A DNA stretch of 64,000 bases, taken from positions 17,622,001 to 17,686,000 of the forward strand of contig JAVUNC010000025.1 of assembly GCA_032173965.1 (NCBI GenBank), given 5' to 3'. The position numbers were made by a program, and so were the translations under genes. This stretch comes from Sitta carolinensis (taxonomy: Eukaryota; Chordata; Aves; Passeriformes; Sittidae). This document shows positions 45,101-57,480 of the stretch, in pieces. Below the pieces are notes generated by a model. It ran no database searches. It saw only the letters and a program-made list of their open reading frames with translations, and was not told where the DNA came from. Position 1 is the stretch's first letter, and each line of letters opens with the position of its first letter.

Positions 45101-47040
45101 GACCATTATTCACTGGTCTCAACAGTGCCATTTTTCGAGCTTGCTTTTCATACTACCAAGTGAACTGTAACAGGTTTGCAGATTTTCCAAATTAAAGGAG
45201 AGAACTGTTTGTCTGGGTTGGATTCTCTGTTAAACTCACTTCCTTTCTAATCAGGACAAAGTGTACAGAGTACATCCACAAGGCTATGCAAATGCTCCTT
45301 TGTTGAGTGCACATTCTTTTCCTGAGGTACTCAGAGGATTAGAATGGTTTATTCATCTTCCACATTCCCCCTGTTTCTGCAAAGCAAGGAGAGGGTCACC
45401 CAGTAGAGGTGATCTGGAGGTGTGGGGTTATTGCCTGGTGGGACTAGTGCCAGCCACTACAGAGGAGCACATGACCAAGCACAGGGTCCCCTCAAATCAA
45501 TTGGTCAGCATAGCTGAAAGGGTCTCAGAACTTTTCAAGATCCAGGCTTTGATATGCCAAGAACTTGGTGTTTACCACAGTATGAAGTGGCAAAGGGTGC
45601 TCGGGGCAACAGAGGATTTAGCTCAGAGTCCTGAAAATAATCTTCAGTACCCTCTAGCATCTCATTCTGCTTAGTGATTGTTGATGCCACTGTAGAGTTT
45701 CCCTAAAAGTTTTTGCTGAAATTAAATTAATAGAATGAGTTGGTTGTTTATCACTGAGTGTTGTAATGGTCTAATGTTTAAAAGACAAAACCTTTCATTA
45801 TAATCTGAGCTTATAAGTGTTGGACTAAATTATAAGGAGTATTCTCAATTATTCTATGTAAACTTGTGTTTAATACTGTCTTTAATATTATGAGATTCCT
45901 CCAGGGTCTTTAACTAAAATTGGTTTTGCTGACCCTGAATCTGTCTGAAATTATGTGCATTTTAATATCTGGGAATATAGCTTATTTTTACACTAAAAAT
46001 ATGGTTAGGGTTGATGGAGAGAAATTTATACATATTATAATTTTTTTGTCTACTGTAATAATTTTATTCATGTTTAAGGAAAATTAACTATACTAGAGAA
46101 ATACAAAACAATGGGGGCTTTTCTTCCTTTTTAGCTGAAAATTCTGCTTCCAGATGTCTGTATTTGTAAAGCTATGGAAATGCAGCATAGCTTAGAAAAT
46201 GCTCAAGACCAACTTGTTCCAGTTTAATCCTCAGTTTAAAATTTTTACCATGGAAAGTTCAAAAGCTTTTTTTCACATTGTTTGTGAGATTTCTCCAGAG
46301 GGAGTATTTCTGGCTCTGGTTAGAAAAGAACTCCCTGTCTTGCTAAAGATGGACAGTTATGTACATATTTGGCCTCTAACTTAAGCAAGCCAGCAGGCCC
46401 TCAGGGTGCTTAAAGTCCAGTTATGAACAGAAAATTATGTCTAAAGGACATTTTAAAAACCTGTTTGTAATTCATGCACTGATACATCAATAAGCAGTTT
46501 TGGGGAGGAAAAAAATAAGATATTCCTGTTTTATCTATATGTAGGTCACATTTACCTGAACTGCTTCAGAAATTTTTCTTGATTTTGGTGAAGACAAGTC
46601 CTGCAGAGTGAGAGCAGAGGACTCCAACATAAAGAAAGCCCAGCACTTCACAGTGCCACAATCACAAAAAGACCTGTTCATTCTGCATCTGATAAGTACT
46701 TCCTGCCCCTCTGTCATCATGATTCAGCATGGTGACATGCTGAAAGATCATTAAGGTGGAAACAATGCCGAGCAGTGTTAGGATGATGTGACCTGCCATG
46801 ATTATTTTGTGTGTACCTGATTTATTGCACATCGTATTTTCTCTTTCCTCGTCTTTCGGCTGTCAGGCACGTAGTTCCTACTTCTGCCAGTGCCTGGTCT
46901 TGTACTTGGAAAAGGGAACAGGGATGCCCTGGGGTGTAGGCAAGGACAGTTTGCCCTGTGCCCCTTGGTTTGGGAAGCTCGAGAATACCTCGGCTCATAC
47001 CTTGCAATGCATAGTGGTATTTAATGAGTTACAAAGTCTC
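42151..47040. other. Region upstream of EGLN1, no gene recognised
   Basis: Noncoding sequence that falls back to AT-rich composition from about 42.9 kb. Chance open frames up to 137 codons (45261-45674, +) occur, but none shows a known domain or a splice pattern. ACGTG words occur at 42077-42081 and 42233-42237 near the island edge. I recognised no mobile element. Confidence 0.55.
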
Positions 47041-47051
47041 GAGCTTGCTTC

Positions 47052-47079
47052 TTTTTTTTTTTTTTTTTTTTTTTTTTTT
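47052..47079. repeat. Poly(T) run
   Basis: 28 consecutive T on the + strand. Confidence 0.95.
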
Positions 47080-47442
47080 CCTTCTGATTATCTAGGAATA
47101 GTTACCCAGAGCTCAAGAGAGGAATTCAAGAAGTGTTCCTTGAAACTAGGAAGACAAATAATTTGTTAAAAACCTGGACCTTTTATCTTTGGGTGAAGAC
47201 GCAGTCTCTCTCCCCTTTCTCCAGATGACTAGCACAATTTCTGATACCCCTAAACTCTTTTTCTTATGGAGGCAGTTGTACAAGTAGGGGAGATTCCAAG
47301 AAAACAGCGAGCTTAAAACATTTGCTGCTAGGAAAGACCTGTCTCAGTAATTTAAGAGAGGAAGAAAAAGATAATAGTGAGTGAGGTTTTGAGCTGATAA
47401 GACTGACTAGTTGGTATTCCTCAATAATACTCAGTGGTTTGA

Positions 47443-47498
47443 TTTTCTTTTTTTTCTTTTTTTTTTCTTTTCTTTTTTTTTTTTTTTTTTTTTTTTTT
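47443..47498. repeat. T-rich tract with C interruptions
   Basis: A run of T broken by single C (TTTTTTTCTTTTTTTTTC style), ending in more than 20 T. It lies about 370 nt from the preceding poly(T) run. Confidence 0.95.
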
Positions 47499-49749
47499 AT
47501 GAGGAGTTTCTTGAGAAGAATGGGGACAGGTTTCATTTTTGTTTGTTTTTCAAGTGAACAGTGGTGTCCTCCCTCTTTTCTTGAACAATGGGGATACAAT
47601 ATTTTTGTTTTGTTAAAACTATCAAAGTAGCACATCTGTCCCAAAGAGTTCACCTTTGCTGGGGCTGGCTACAGACACACACGGACACAAGCACTGTGAT
47701 CCTGAACCCCAAAGAGCCACCGCAATCCAGGTGGACTCAGTACCAGTTTTCTGTCACTACCCATTCTTCCTTCTGCCAGGACAATGCCTGTGTTCCCATG
47801 CCACTTCTGAGGCATAACAGGGATCAGTGTTCTGTTGCTCTCCTGCCATTCCACCTTTCAGTGTCTACCCTATCCCAAGGGCTTTGTGATGTCTATTCTT
47901 GTATTTCCGTTCTTCCCAAAGACAGTATTTTACTCCATGCCCTTCTCTTTGCTTTCAGTGCTCCTCTTGTGCACTTCAACACTTTCTTCAGTTGTGGTTC
48001 GTTTAAGACACAGTGTTGAGTTGTTTCCACCAGAAGGGGTGGTTCTGCTCCCTCCAGAGCCATTCTTGGCATTTGGTGAGTCAGTTCAAGAGAGTAGTTT
48101 TCTGTTGGATTAACAAGTTGGATCAGCTTACCAAGTGGTTGATGTGGTGTAAGAGAGGGTGTGGACCAGCAGGGCCAGGAGTCAGGGAGGGAAAAGCAGG
48201 ACCACCCAAGTCAGAATAGTAAGCTGACTCAGTTATGTCATGTAACTTCACTCTTATTTACTTCACATTTTGTAACTCGACTCATTTTTACTTTCTTCTC
48301 TGATTGAAGAGAAGCTTTTCATTTTGAAACTGTATTGAGGGAATCAGCAGATCCAAAGTGCAGGATATTCTGTACCAAGACAGGATAATGGCTAACATCA
48401 CCCGATACTGCTATCTAAAGATGCAAGGAGAGGTGTTTCAGGCTATTGATGGTGCAAACAGCATGCCAGGGTCTCCGATTTTATAAGTTTTTGCTTGTTT
48501 CTTTGTTTTCCTTTTCAGATTTTAGTAGTTGAAAGGTTCTGGCTGTTGATGATAATAGTTACTGGTATTTTAGAACTGAACAAATATGGTATTAAAACTT
48601 GTGATATTGATGCACACTCATTATGATGGTGTTCTCTGTCTTCTTATTCTTCCTGTGCTAACAAGCCCAACCCTCCATTCAAATACTCTTTGACTAATAC
48701 CAGAGTAAAGTAATTCATCATGTTTTAAAGCACATCCCAAGCAACTTATACATAGGATGGATATTTACTAAACCAGGAATGCTAGTAGTGGATATACAAT
48801 AATTTCAAGCCTCATATTATGAAAATTGTTGTCTCCTCCCCAAATGATCTAAACTGACACTATTCATTTTATCTCATTGAATGGGCATTCAGATGGCACA
48901 ATGCTGTTCATGAATCCACTGAAACATGATGTTGGAATTGTACATTGGAGAGCTTTTACAAAGCAGTACTGAAATATTAAGTCCTGGAAAACTAAGCTTA
49001 CAAGGATTTTGTGCAAGTGCACAGCTGATCTCATATTATTAACATCCTTGTTTTGTGTTCTGAGCAATGGTATGTGCTACAGAGCTGTAATTAATGCTGG
49101 GTTGTGATTGAGTCTTGCTATCATTCTGCATCAGTTTGTCACTATTAGAGTCACCTGAATCTGTTCATTGCCCATCCAGTCAGCTAATTAGTGACTTAGA
49201 CAAAAGGTGGCATTTATTGGTACTAGAAGAAGTGGCCTTTCATTTTTATGCAGAAGCAAAGAATAGGTCAAGAAGCAACTTGCTCCTTCTTAATCCACTT
49301 ACAGTGCAAGGGAATCGTTTAGCTTGTCAGGAGGTGGATTTCACTTTTTTCTTCCTTTCCTGTTGCATTAGGCATATATTTTCTCCCTGGAATTATTCTC
49401 TCTTTTTTGTTGTTTTGTTGTTTTTCATTTGTTTTTATCGGGGTGTATGTGTATACCCTCAGATTGTTGGTAATACTGGGACTATGTTCAGAAGTTTTCA
49501 TTAAAAAGCAGATTCCTAAAAAGGATTTCTGCTTTAGATTAGCGGTTCCTCACTGTGTGATTGACTTCTGACTGGAGGGGCTAGGCAGACAATAGATGAA
49601 GACCGTCCTCACCTATTTACCAAATTGTTCAAATAGTTCAATTGTTCAATAGTTGTTGAAATATGTGTGGGAGGCAACACTCCTCCCTTTGTGCAAACAC
49701 ATCCTCCAATAAATGCTGTGTGCTGTGGGCAAAAGTAGTCAAGGGCTTG

Positions 49750-49754
<5 letters not shown>
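47499..49754. other. Intergenic stretch, no gene recognised
   Basis: Mixed-composition sequence with short chance open frames (the longest is 143 codons at 47588-48019, +, with no recognisable domain). No exon, RNA gene or mobile element is supported. Confidence 0.5.

Positions 49755-49784
<30 letters not shown>
49755..49784. repeat. Poly(T) run followed by AATAAA
   Basis: 30 consecutive T, then AATAAA at 49785-49790. This is a simple repeat. On the opposite strand it reads TTTATT followed by an A run, so it does not look like a processed-transcript tail with a canonical signal. Confidence 0.93.
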
Positions 49785-49788
<4 letters not shown>

Positions 49789-49790
49789 AA

Positions 49791-51613
49791 CAGCAACTTA
49801 TCAGTTTCAGAAGCTGAATAGGGCTAGCTCATATATGCACACAGACTGTGTTTGTGGCTATGCCCACCCTGTGAACCCAGCCTGACTCCTACCTTATTTT
49901 AGCTACAGCCATTTATCCACTGTTTTAAAGCATATTCTGTATTTAAATGTTGCAATGAGTAAAAGAAATGCTGAATCATATCTTTATGGAGCAACACACA
50001 GCAGTGCATTTGTTAATCAAACCTTATTTTTGATTTAAAAATATTAGCCTCAATCTTTTAAGGAAAAACCACAACACAAAGCTAAAAAAAATTTTTCCTC
50101 TCTGATATCTTATGTTACCACTGAATCACAGAGCTAGGACAAAAATCAATCTAAAATATGGGTTTGTGGTAGAGTATCTGCCCCAAGCACGTCAGGAAGA
50201 AAAGTTTTCAGACGTTCATAAATGCCAGTGTATAACATCAAACACATGCCTGGTGCACTACATGCTGTACTGCAAAGATTTAGTGATTATTAGATGCCAG
50301 GCAAAGCTCTAAAGCAAGGTGCAAGCTTGTTTTCCTGCGTAAGCCTTCAGAGCAGCTAGATGTGAGCTCTTCCAGAAAACTCTCTGGAAACTTTCATCTA
50401 GCCTCAGTGCTCTATAAATAGAGGAGGTCTTCATCCCCGAGGAGGTTTTGCGATGTCGTTGTGTGGGGAGCTGAGCTCCAATGGAGGCAGAGGAAGCAGA
50501 GTTGTGGAGCAGTGTGGTGGGACCAGGAAGGGGACCAGGATCTCCTTCATAGTGAGATGACATGTGAGGACAGGTTGAGATGAGAATAATTAAGATGAAA
50601 GGCTCTTCCCAAAAATGCGTGTGGAGGGAGAAATTCCCTTAGATGCTATACAGAAACTGCTGTCAGCAGTGGAAAATGCAGCCACAGTGACTGTCAGCTG
50701 TAAATGACAAAACAAGATACCTGCCTCAGTCAGTCAAGAAACACCCCTACAGAGGGGATCTTTTCCTCCCCACCACAAATGGAGAAGCGGTTGGTTTCAC
50801 TGGGACCAGTGAATATTGCAATACATGCTGTAAGAAATGCTGTAGTTTACCATGCAGAAATTATTCCATTTTTCTGATGGACTGTCATAAGTGTTATGTC
50901 ACAGTGTAATCACAAACATAACTCTGGACTAAGTCCTAAGAGTAAAACACTTGGAATTTTGTTTCTAAAAAATATGTGAATATAGAAGAAAACTAGGTGA
51001 CTGTTACAGAAGTTAGAAGATTCTGACCTAACACTCTCCCTATTCATTAATGTAGGTCCCTTGATTGTGATGGCAGATTTAAAAGCACTGGCTTCCAAAA
51101 TTTAGCTATTTTCCAAGATTTAGCTACAGTTTAAATGGGGGTGGTGGTGAATTGTGTTTGGGTAAAGTTTCATGTATTATTTTCAAAAGAAGTAACTTTA
51201 AAAAATGGGATTGAAAAAGGAAAATTTTGCTCTGACTTCTGAGCTCAGCTTCATGGAAATATCAAAGTCTTGTATACTATGCATTTGAAATAGGCATACT
51301 CCATTACTTGTTTGGTTACTTTTGGGAGAAAAAATTGAAAATATGAAAAGGAAGCTTAATTTTGGCTAAGCTCAGTAATTTGGAGTGAATAAGGCTAATT
51401 TTGGAGACAATGTTCTGTCTATAGAAGAATGAAAAAATGAAAGCAAACTATTTTTCTGCTTACAAACTGCCTATTGAACACCAGTCTATAGATAAGTTGT
51501 TTTTTGATGTTGAAGACCTTTGAAATGCAATCTTTAAATGTTTTTCTTCCTGCCAGTAGAGTTTCAGAGTTAAGAGAAATCTTTATTTTGTTGTTGTAAA
51601 ACCAATATGGAAA
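49791..51613. other. Intergenic stretch, no gene recognised
   Basis: AT-rich noncoding sequence with nothing I can assign. Confidence 0.5.
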
Positions 51614-51655
51614 TACTACTACTACTACTACTACTACTAATAATAATAATAATAT
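51614..51655. repeat. (TAC)n(TAA)n compound triplet microsatellite
   Basis: About eight TAC/CTA units switch directly to about five TAA units. The change of one base per unit (C to A) within an unbroken triplet phase marks it as one array in which a point variant spread. Confidence 0.95.
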
Positions 51656-54466
51656 AGGAAAACTGAGCCACTGCCTTAGAAGGCTACAATTCCTCTGCCT
51701 TCCTGAAAGTATCATCCAGCTACAATGTCTTTAAAAGAGCTTACAATTCCTTCATCTTTTTAAAGGTGAGGGAGATGTGCTTTCTGTACCAGAACAGTGC
51801 TTAAAAACCTCAGCATGCTGAGGATTTTATGGTAAAATTTTAAGACCAGACCTTAGATGGGCTAGAATGTATGATACAAAGTGCTAATTGTAAGGTAAAT
51901 TACAAGGAGAAAAACCTCACAAAACTAAAACGGGTGACAAATCACTTGGTCATGCTTGGTTTCTAAGTAATCAGGACAAACTGTACAAATGGGAGGGGAT
52001 TTTTAAGTGTCATGCATTAGCTTCCAAAAACTTCCCTTTGCTTTTTTATTCCAATGAGCAAAGTCATCCTCACATATCCTAGTCTGCTGCAACTGAATTG
52101 TCTACTGCAATCTCAAAGGCCACACTGGAAAGAGTTTCTTGGTGTAAACAAGCCTGTTCACACACACAAGAGAGAAGTAGTCACTCCAATGTTGGTGTAA
52201 TCCCTCTGAGCAGCTTCCTAAGGCTATACCCTTGAACTTGTGCACCCATAGCTGAGATGTGTACAGTGGTTTTAAGAATACTTTGTTAACGTTTTGCTAA
52301 GTACTGAAATACATTGTTCATAAATTGATTTGGCCATGTACTGTGTTGCTGTGAGTGTCTGAGAAAGAAGAGGGAGGTTAGAACTTGTTTTCAAGTGGTT
52401 TAATGATTATTAAACTCATAGCTAAAATAAAAGCAGCAGGAAATAGCTTGATCTTTGTGTTACAGCAGAGCACAGTCTCACCTTCTCCCTTCTTGCATTG
52501 TAGTTCCTATCTAGGTCACTGTGCAGTGCAAGGCTGTTGATTTAGCAGATAACGTTTCCACACATTGCCCCAGACATGGGGCAGGTTTTCAGACTGTTTA
52601 TGTGAATCACTAGTGTCTTGAGCCTACTCCTGGCACAAATTTTACCTTCCTCCTTGCTGGTTTGGTGCCTGGTATCACTTGCCCAGCCTCATGGATGGCA
52701 CTGGCTATACTGACATCTAAACAGCTTTGTAGATAAAGCCATCTTGCTGTCAGCCTGTTAAACATAGATTCCGTCACTACCCTGCAACTGCTGTGTAATT
52801 AAGTGTTCTGCTGGGCATACTCTGGCTTAATGAGTTTTATGAGTCATGGTGGCAAAGAGAAAGGAGAGTCCCCAAAAACAAGAATGGGCACAAACACCCT
52901 CTTGATAATTATCTTATTTAGAGAGTAAGGTTCTTGCTTGTACAGAGAAGTCAACACCAGATCTCCTTGAATCCCTTGTCAGAGAATCTCACACTGATGC
53001 CTGCTAAGGTACCGGGAGAAAGTGATTTTGCAGTTCTGAATTACATAAAATAGTAGTACAGGCACTTGCAAGAAAGTGGTTTGTTTGTGGCATCTTGATT
53101 TGAGAGTGCTTGAGAAGGAAGGAAGAGGTGAGGACTTGCAAATTCTGCGCTCTCATAAGCTCAACCCCAAACTCATCTACACCACAGGATCACCATAGGA
53201 GGAGAGCATTGCTAGACCCCAGGAGTCAAGATCTGAGCATTTAAAGCATCACCAAAACCATTTCTCACTGGCGGCAAGCAACTAGGGATGTGAAAGCTGG
53301 TGTGAGAAGGCAGCTCAGTGGCATCACGCTCTAGTGTGCTGAGGCAGAGGGAACGTGCCCTGCAGGGCCAGGACCATCCACACCCCCTGCTTTTACGCCC
53401 TGTTGTTCCAGGAGGGAGGGACTGTGCCCCTGGCACTGTGTGCAGGCTGGTGTGGCTCTGTTTGACCCTAGCTAGACCTCAATGGAACCTTCTGCTTGAC
53501 TGCCAGTCGGGGGAAGAGGCAGTCAAGGAGCATGTAGGGATGAAAAAGTGTTGGGCACATCTGGAATTCCTCTGACCTGACTCAGTTTCTTGGTGTAGCA
53601 TGCACTGAACACAAGCCCAAGTCAGCACCTGGGTGCATGGGCATATCAGCACAGAGGTGCCTAAGTCAGTCTGTAAACTCCAGGTCTGTCAGTTGAGGAG
53701 ACTACCACTCCCCCAGCACTCAGGCACATACACACCCCGCTAGCAGCTTTCCTTGACCTATCTACTAGCATTGGACTAGATACGGGCAGACCAGCTGCTT
53801 GAGCTAGCATGGCTCACTTTGATTCCAGAGGACCAGGGGAAGCATGTACAAATAGCTTTGCTGACAAACCTGGGAGGGTAGTGGTGGTTAGGAGGAGAAT
53901 GGTAACAGCCAGGGTGGGATTGGACTGGGGTACTGACACTTCAACAACGGCTGGAGGAAGACTAGAGTCTCCAGGCTGGTTGGGTCCATATGGCTGTGGT
54001 TGCAGACAGGCTATGACTGCATAAGTAGGGCTTTGAGTAGAGCTGTTCCCTCCTTTCCTTTCCCCATGCTGCCCCAGGGGGTGCTGCAGCTGTCCCTGCA
54101 GTTTGCCTGCCCCTCCCATGGCTGCCCTTGTCTCTCCTGGGACTGAGCCTGGTGTGCTCATGCAGGGCTGCTCATGCTGAGCCAGCTCATGTCCAGTGCT
54201 TTGCAAAACCCTGCAAACCTGAGGCAGATATCTGACGTGCAGAGTAGGATTCACACAGTTCTTCCAGACACACACAGTTTCTTGCTTCTCATCTTTTCAA
54301 TCTTTCAGGCAGTTTTTGAGGTAGCCACCAAAGCACATGCTTGAGGTGCTGGCAGAAAAGTGAGGCCTGTGCAAGCAGGAAGCATGGTCTCTATATGAGA
54401 AGCGTGGGAGGTCTGGTGTACAGCACCTTCAATTTGTATATCCCCCCCAAAAAAAGAGAAAAAACC
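51656..54466. other. Intergenic stretch, no gene recognised
   Basis: Mixed composition, somewhat GC-richer at 53200-54250. Open frames on both strands are short and domain-free. Confidence 0.5.
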
Positions 54467-54499
54467 TAATAAATAAAATAAATAAATAAATAAAATAAA
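54467..54499. repeat. (AATA)n microsatellite
   Basis: AAATAAAATAAATAAATAAA-type tetranucleotide repeat of about eight units. Confidence 0.93.
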
Positions 54500-56529
54500 G
54501 CTGTCTACTTGTTTTGGGTCTGGTGATTGGAGATTGAAACTAGGTAATGTGAATTAGTGTAATTTAATTTTCATCACTGTCTTTTATAAGCTCTAATTTT
54601 CTGCATCTCATATGACTTACAATCTTTATGGGCTTCATTTTTTATCTCGTTTTAGACGTTGATATAACCATGCTATTTTTAGTCTTGCAGATTATTTTTG
54701 GATAATATCTACAAGATCCAGTCTTATTTTTCAGACAGCCTGGTAGCCCAAACTGTGCCAGACTCTCCTTCTCTTATAGCTTGATTGCTGCAACATCCAT
54801 TCTCTGTGAGACACAGGCTCATTGACCCTGCAGCTGCATACACATTCACATGACTGCTACAAAAGTTTTCTTTGCTTGCTGTTTTGTCACCCCTTTCCAC
54901 TGACCTCCTTACCTCAGTAAGAGAACTGGCAAGACCCCCTTCTCAAAACTCAGGGGACTCCTCGGTTCCAGTAGAACTGACATTCACACAAGCTGCAACT
55001 ACGGGCAAGTTCCTGATGCCAGCATGTGCAAAGGAAAAGTCCAGCTTTAAGCTTCTCAGCATACCCTGCTTTCCTGGTGTGTAAGAGATACCCTGCAGGT
55101 ATCCACTCCTTCATCTGGCTGCAGAAAGCCCCTGCCAGCAAGGAGGGAGAGCAGAGGCGGGGTGGCTTCAAGCAGTATTTGGAAAATTTCCAGTTCTTGC
55201 AAGGCCAGTACAATGCTGAATAAAAAAGGTGGGTGGTTTAGTAAACCTGGCATGGCCAGCAATGACAAAGTGACAAAGGGCATTTTCCTCGTGGTCAGCC
55301 TCAAGGTTGGGAAGGAGGGGCAGGTACAGTTGCATGTCGGAGCAGTGGTGGTGAAAGTGTGCATCACTATGATCACACAGAAAGCCAGTCCCCAAGAGAT
55401 GATCAATGGCTTTGGGGGGTCTAAGGTGCTCCAGATGAGTTGGTACAATTGACAGAGTTTACAGTCTGTTGTCTGACCCTCACTCTCCTCTGACCCTTCT
55501 TCCAAGAAGGAGGTTTTGCAGTCCAAAAATACGAAAGAGCACTTCTGTATTGTTCTTTAGCCCCTGTCTGCCATAGTCAACATGCTGTTTTAAAAGTAGT
55601 TGGGTTCAGAAAAGACAATATTAAGCCTTTCAAAATACACATTTCTTTCCCTCTATGGGTAAAGGCCCTAAGGATGTGTGACCATAACATGGATAATCAA
55701 CAGTATCTGTATGTCTCCCCTTCCTTCTCCTCTCCCCAGGAGCCTGTGTGTCCCTCTCTTTCAACTGCACTAGTGAGTGTGTTTTGGACAGGTGCTGGCT
55801 CAGGCATATCCCCACAGACACTTGTGCTGCCACAGCCAAAAGCAGGGCATGCTGCAGCACTGGGGCAGGGGCAGAGAGCAGTGCAGTGGCAGGGGCAGAA
55901 GTGCTTCACAGGGGCTCAGCAACCTGCCTGCCTCGGAGCCTGCTTGTTTGCTGTCACCGAGCTGGAAGAAGCACCTGGGCTGGAGAAATGAGTTGTTTAA
56001 CTGCTGCCTAGGATCACAATGAAGAACACCTCTGGAAAACTGGCAGCTGGAGAAATAGAAGAGGATTTCATATTTTGCACACAACTATCAGAAGAGGGAG
56101 TGACCTTCCCTGAGGGCTGGGAGACAGAGGTTCAAAGATCTGCCTCTCAAGTCTGTGCAAGCAGTGAGACACCTGCTTGTGTAAGACCAGAGTTGAAGAA
56201 CACCTTCCTGGGACACCCCAGCAACTGCTGTGAGGAGCAGGAACAGAAATGGGAATTGATTTCTTGGAGCACTGGCCTGGGTCACTGCAGGCAGCCACGT
56301 GGTAGAGGTTCTTTGGAAACTGAAGAAATCTTATACCAAAAAGCAGCAACATTTGCTGCTGTTTTCCTCTGTAGGTAGCCTTTTTGGTCATACCTCTGAT
56401 AACTAGGAGCTTTCTTCTCATTTCAAGGCTTGGCCTGTTAATGACCAGCAAAAAATGTTTTTGAGTCACATTGTCCTTCAAGTTGAACAGTTTGACTTTT
56501 TCCTTCCTGTCCCCCCACAGTGTTTATGG
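54500..56529. other. Intergenic stretch with unassigned open frames
   Basis: This interval contains a 156-codon open frame on the - strand (55056-55526) and several around 100 codons on both strands. None has a domain I can name, and overlapping frames on both strands suggest chance openness in sequence of moderate GC. A weak resemblance to a reverse-transcriptase motif on the - strand (DMQLYLP near 55325-55345) was not accepted. Confidence 0.4.
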
Positions 56530-57480
56530 TGAGAAATCATAAGGTCCTTTGCTTTGCTGAAGTTCTTCCAGTGTGCTGTAGAACAGGCTGTCTGTTCCTT
56601 GTAATGTTCCTGGATATGTCTTCACAGCACCTGTTCCAGTTTCAGTGCTTTCTGAAAATAGATGTAACTGGAATAGTATACAGTATTCCAGATGAAGTTT
56701 CTCTAGTGTCTTTTCCACATGCTATTAGAATAATTTCTATTGCTTTTCTGTCTGATTTTACTACACCACTTGACTCTATTTGTATAATTTCATTGCTGAG
56801 AGATTTCTGCCTGTGATATCCATAACATTTTGCCTACCAGCAACACCCTCCAGCTGTCTACTGTTGACAAATTTCATCACATATCAGTCATGTTTCACAA
56901 CACCCCTAGGGCTTTTTTTTAATATCTAAACTGTCAGTAAAAATATTGAAAGTCCTACTTGTGGAACCCCCTCATCCCAGCACAGCACCTTTCTGACACA
57001 GCTTGTCTTTCCCTTAACACAGTTCCTCACTGCTTTACAGTTTGCTGACTTTCTCCACCTTCTCCAGTTTGCCTTTTAATCACCAAGGCTGTGGCACTGA
57101 ATCAAATGCTTTGCTGAAGTCCAATAGTTGAGACAGACCATGTTACCTCTGCCTAAAGAGGGATTAAGTTAATCACATCTAAGAAAGGTAATTGCTTCGT
57201 TTGGCAATGTAGTTTTAAACACCCATCTTGCATCTTATGCTGTTTCCCAGCTACTCATTACATACAATTTGTACTTATTCATTCTTTACATTTGTTCTAA
57301 AGCTCTTGATATGCAGCTGGTTGATAATCTGGTGAGGACATGCTCCATGCACTTTCTTGTAGATCAGATGCAGGATTTTTGTGAGACAGATCTAAATATG
57401 CTACACCTACTTGTGCTTTCATCAGCTTTTAACATGGTTTTAACTCTTATTAGTCAGGTGAGCACTTTCCTATGAAGGTG
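56530..57480 (-). mobile_element. Old, highly diverged CR1-like LINE fragment
   Basis: Read on the + strand, blocks occur in the order expected for a complemented CR1: CAGTATTCCAGATGAAGTTT, TGCTGAGAGATTTCTGCCTG, CTTGTGGAACCCCCTCATCC, TTCCTCACTGCTTTACAGTT, TTTGCCTTTTAATCACCAAG, then TGAATCAAATGCTTTGCTGA followed by AGTCCAA, and GTAGATCAGATGCAGGATTT. The phrase on wrongly included members (AAATGCTTTGCTGAAGTCCA) is the best-conserved CR1 block. Divergence is high, with many indels and no open reverse-transcriptase frame. The boundaries are approximate. Confidence 0.65.

Noticed and set aside
45261..45674. 137-codon open frame on the + strand
   Set aside because: No domain, no flanking splice pattern and no recognisable homologue; its length is within chance for a window this size.
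47588..48019. 143-codon open frame on the + strand
   Set aside because: It begins within sequence next to a T-rich repeat, has random-looking composition, and contains no domain.
49785..49790. AATAAA after the poly(T) run as a gene's poly(A) signal
   Set aside because: No upstream exon on the + strand is recognisable, and the hexamer is simply the edge of a homopolymer in AT-rich sequence.
55056..55526. 156-codon open frame (- strand); in another frame DMQLYLPLLPN recalls the reverse-transcriptase YADDTQLY motif
   Set aside because: The catalytic DD pair is absent, flanking reverse-transcriptase blocks could not be aligned with confidence, and several overlapping open frames exist on both strands.
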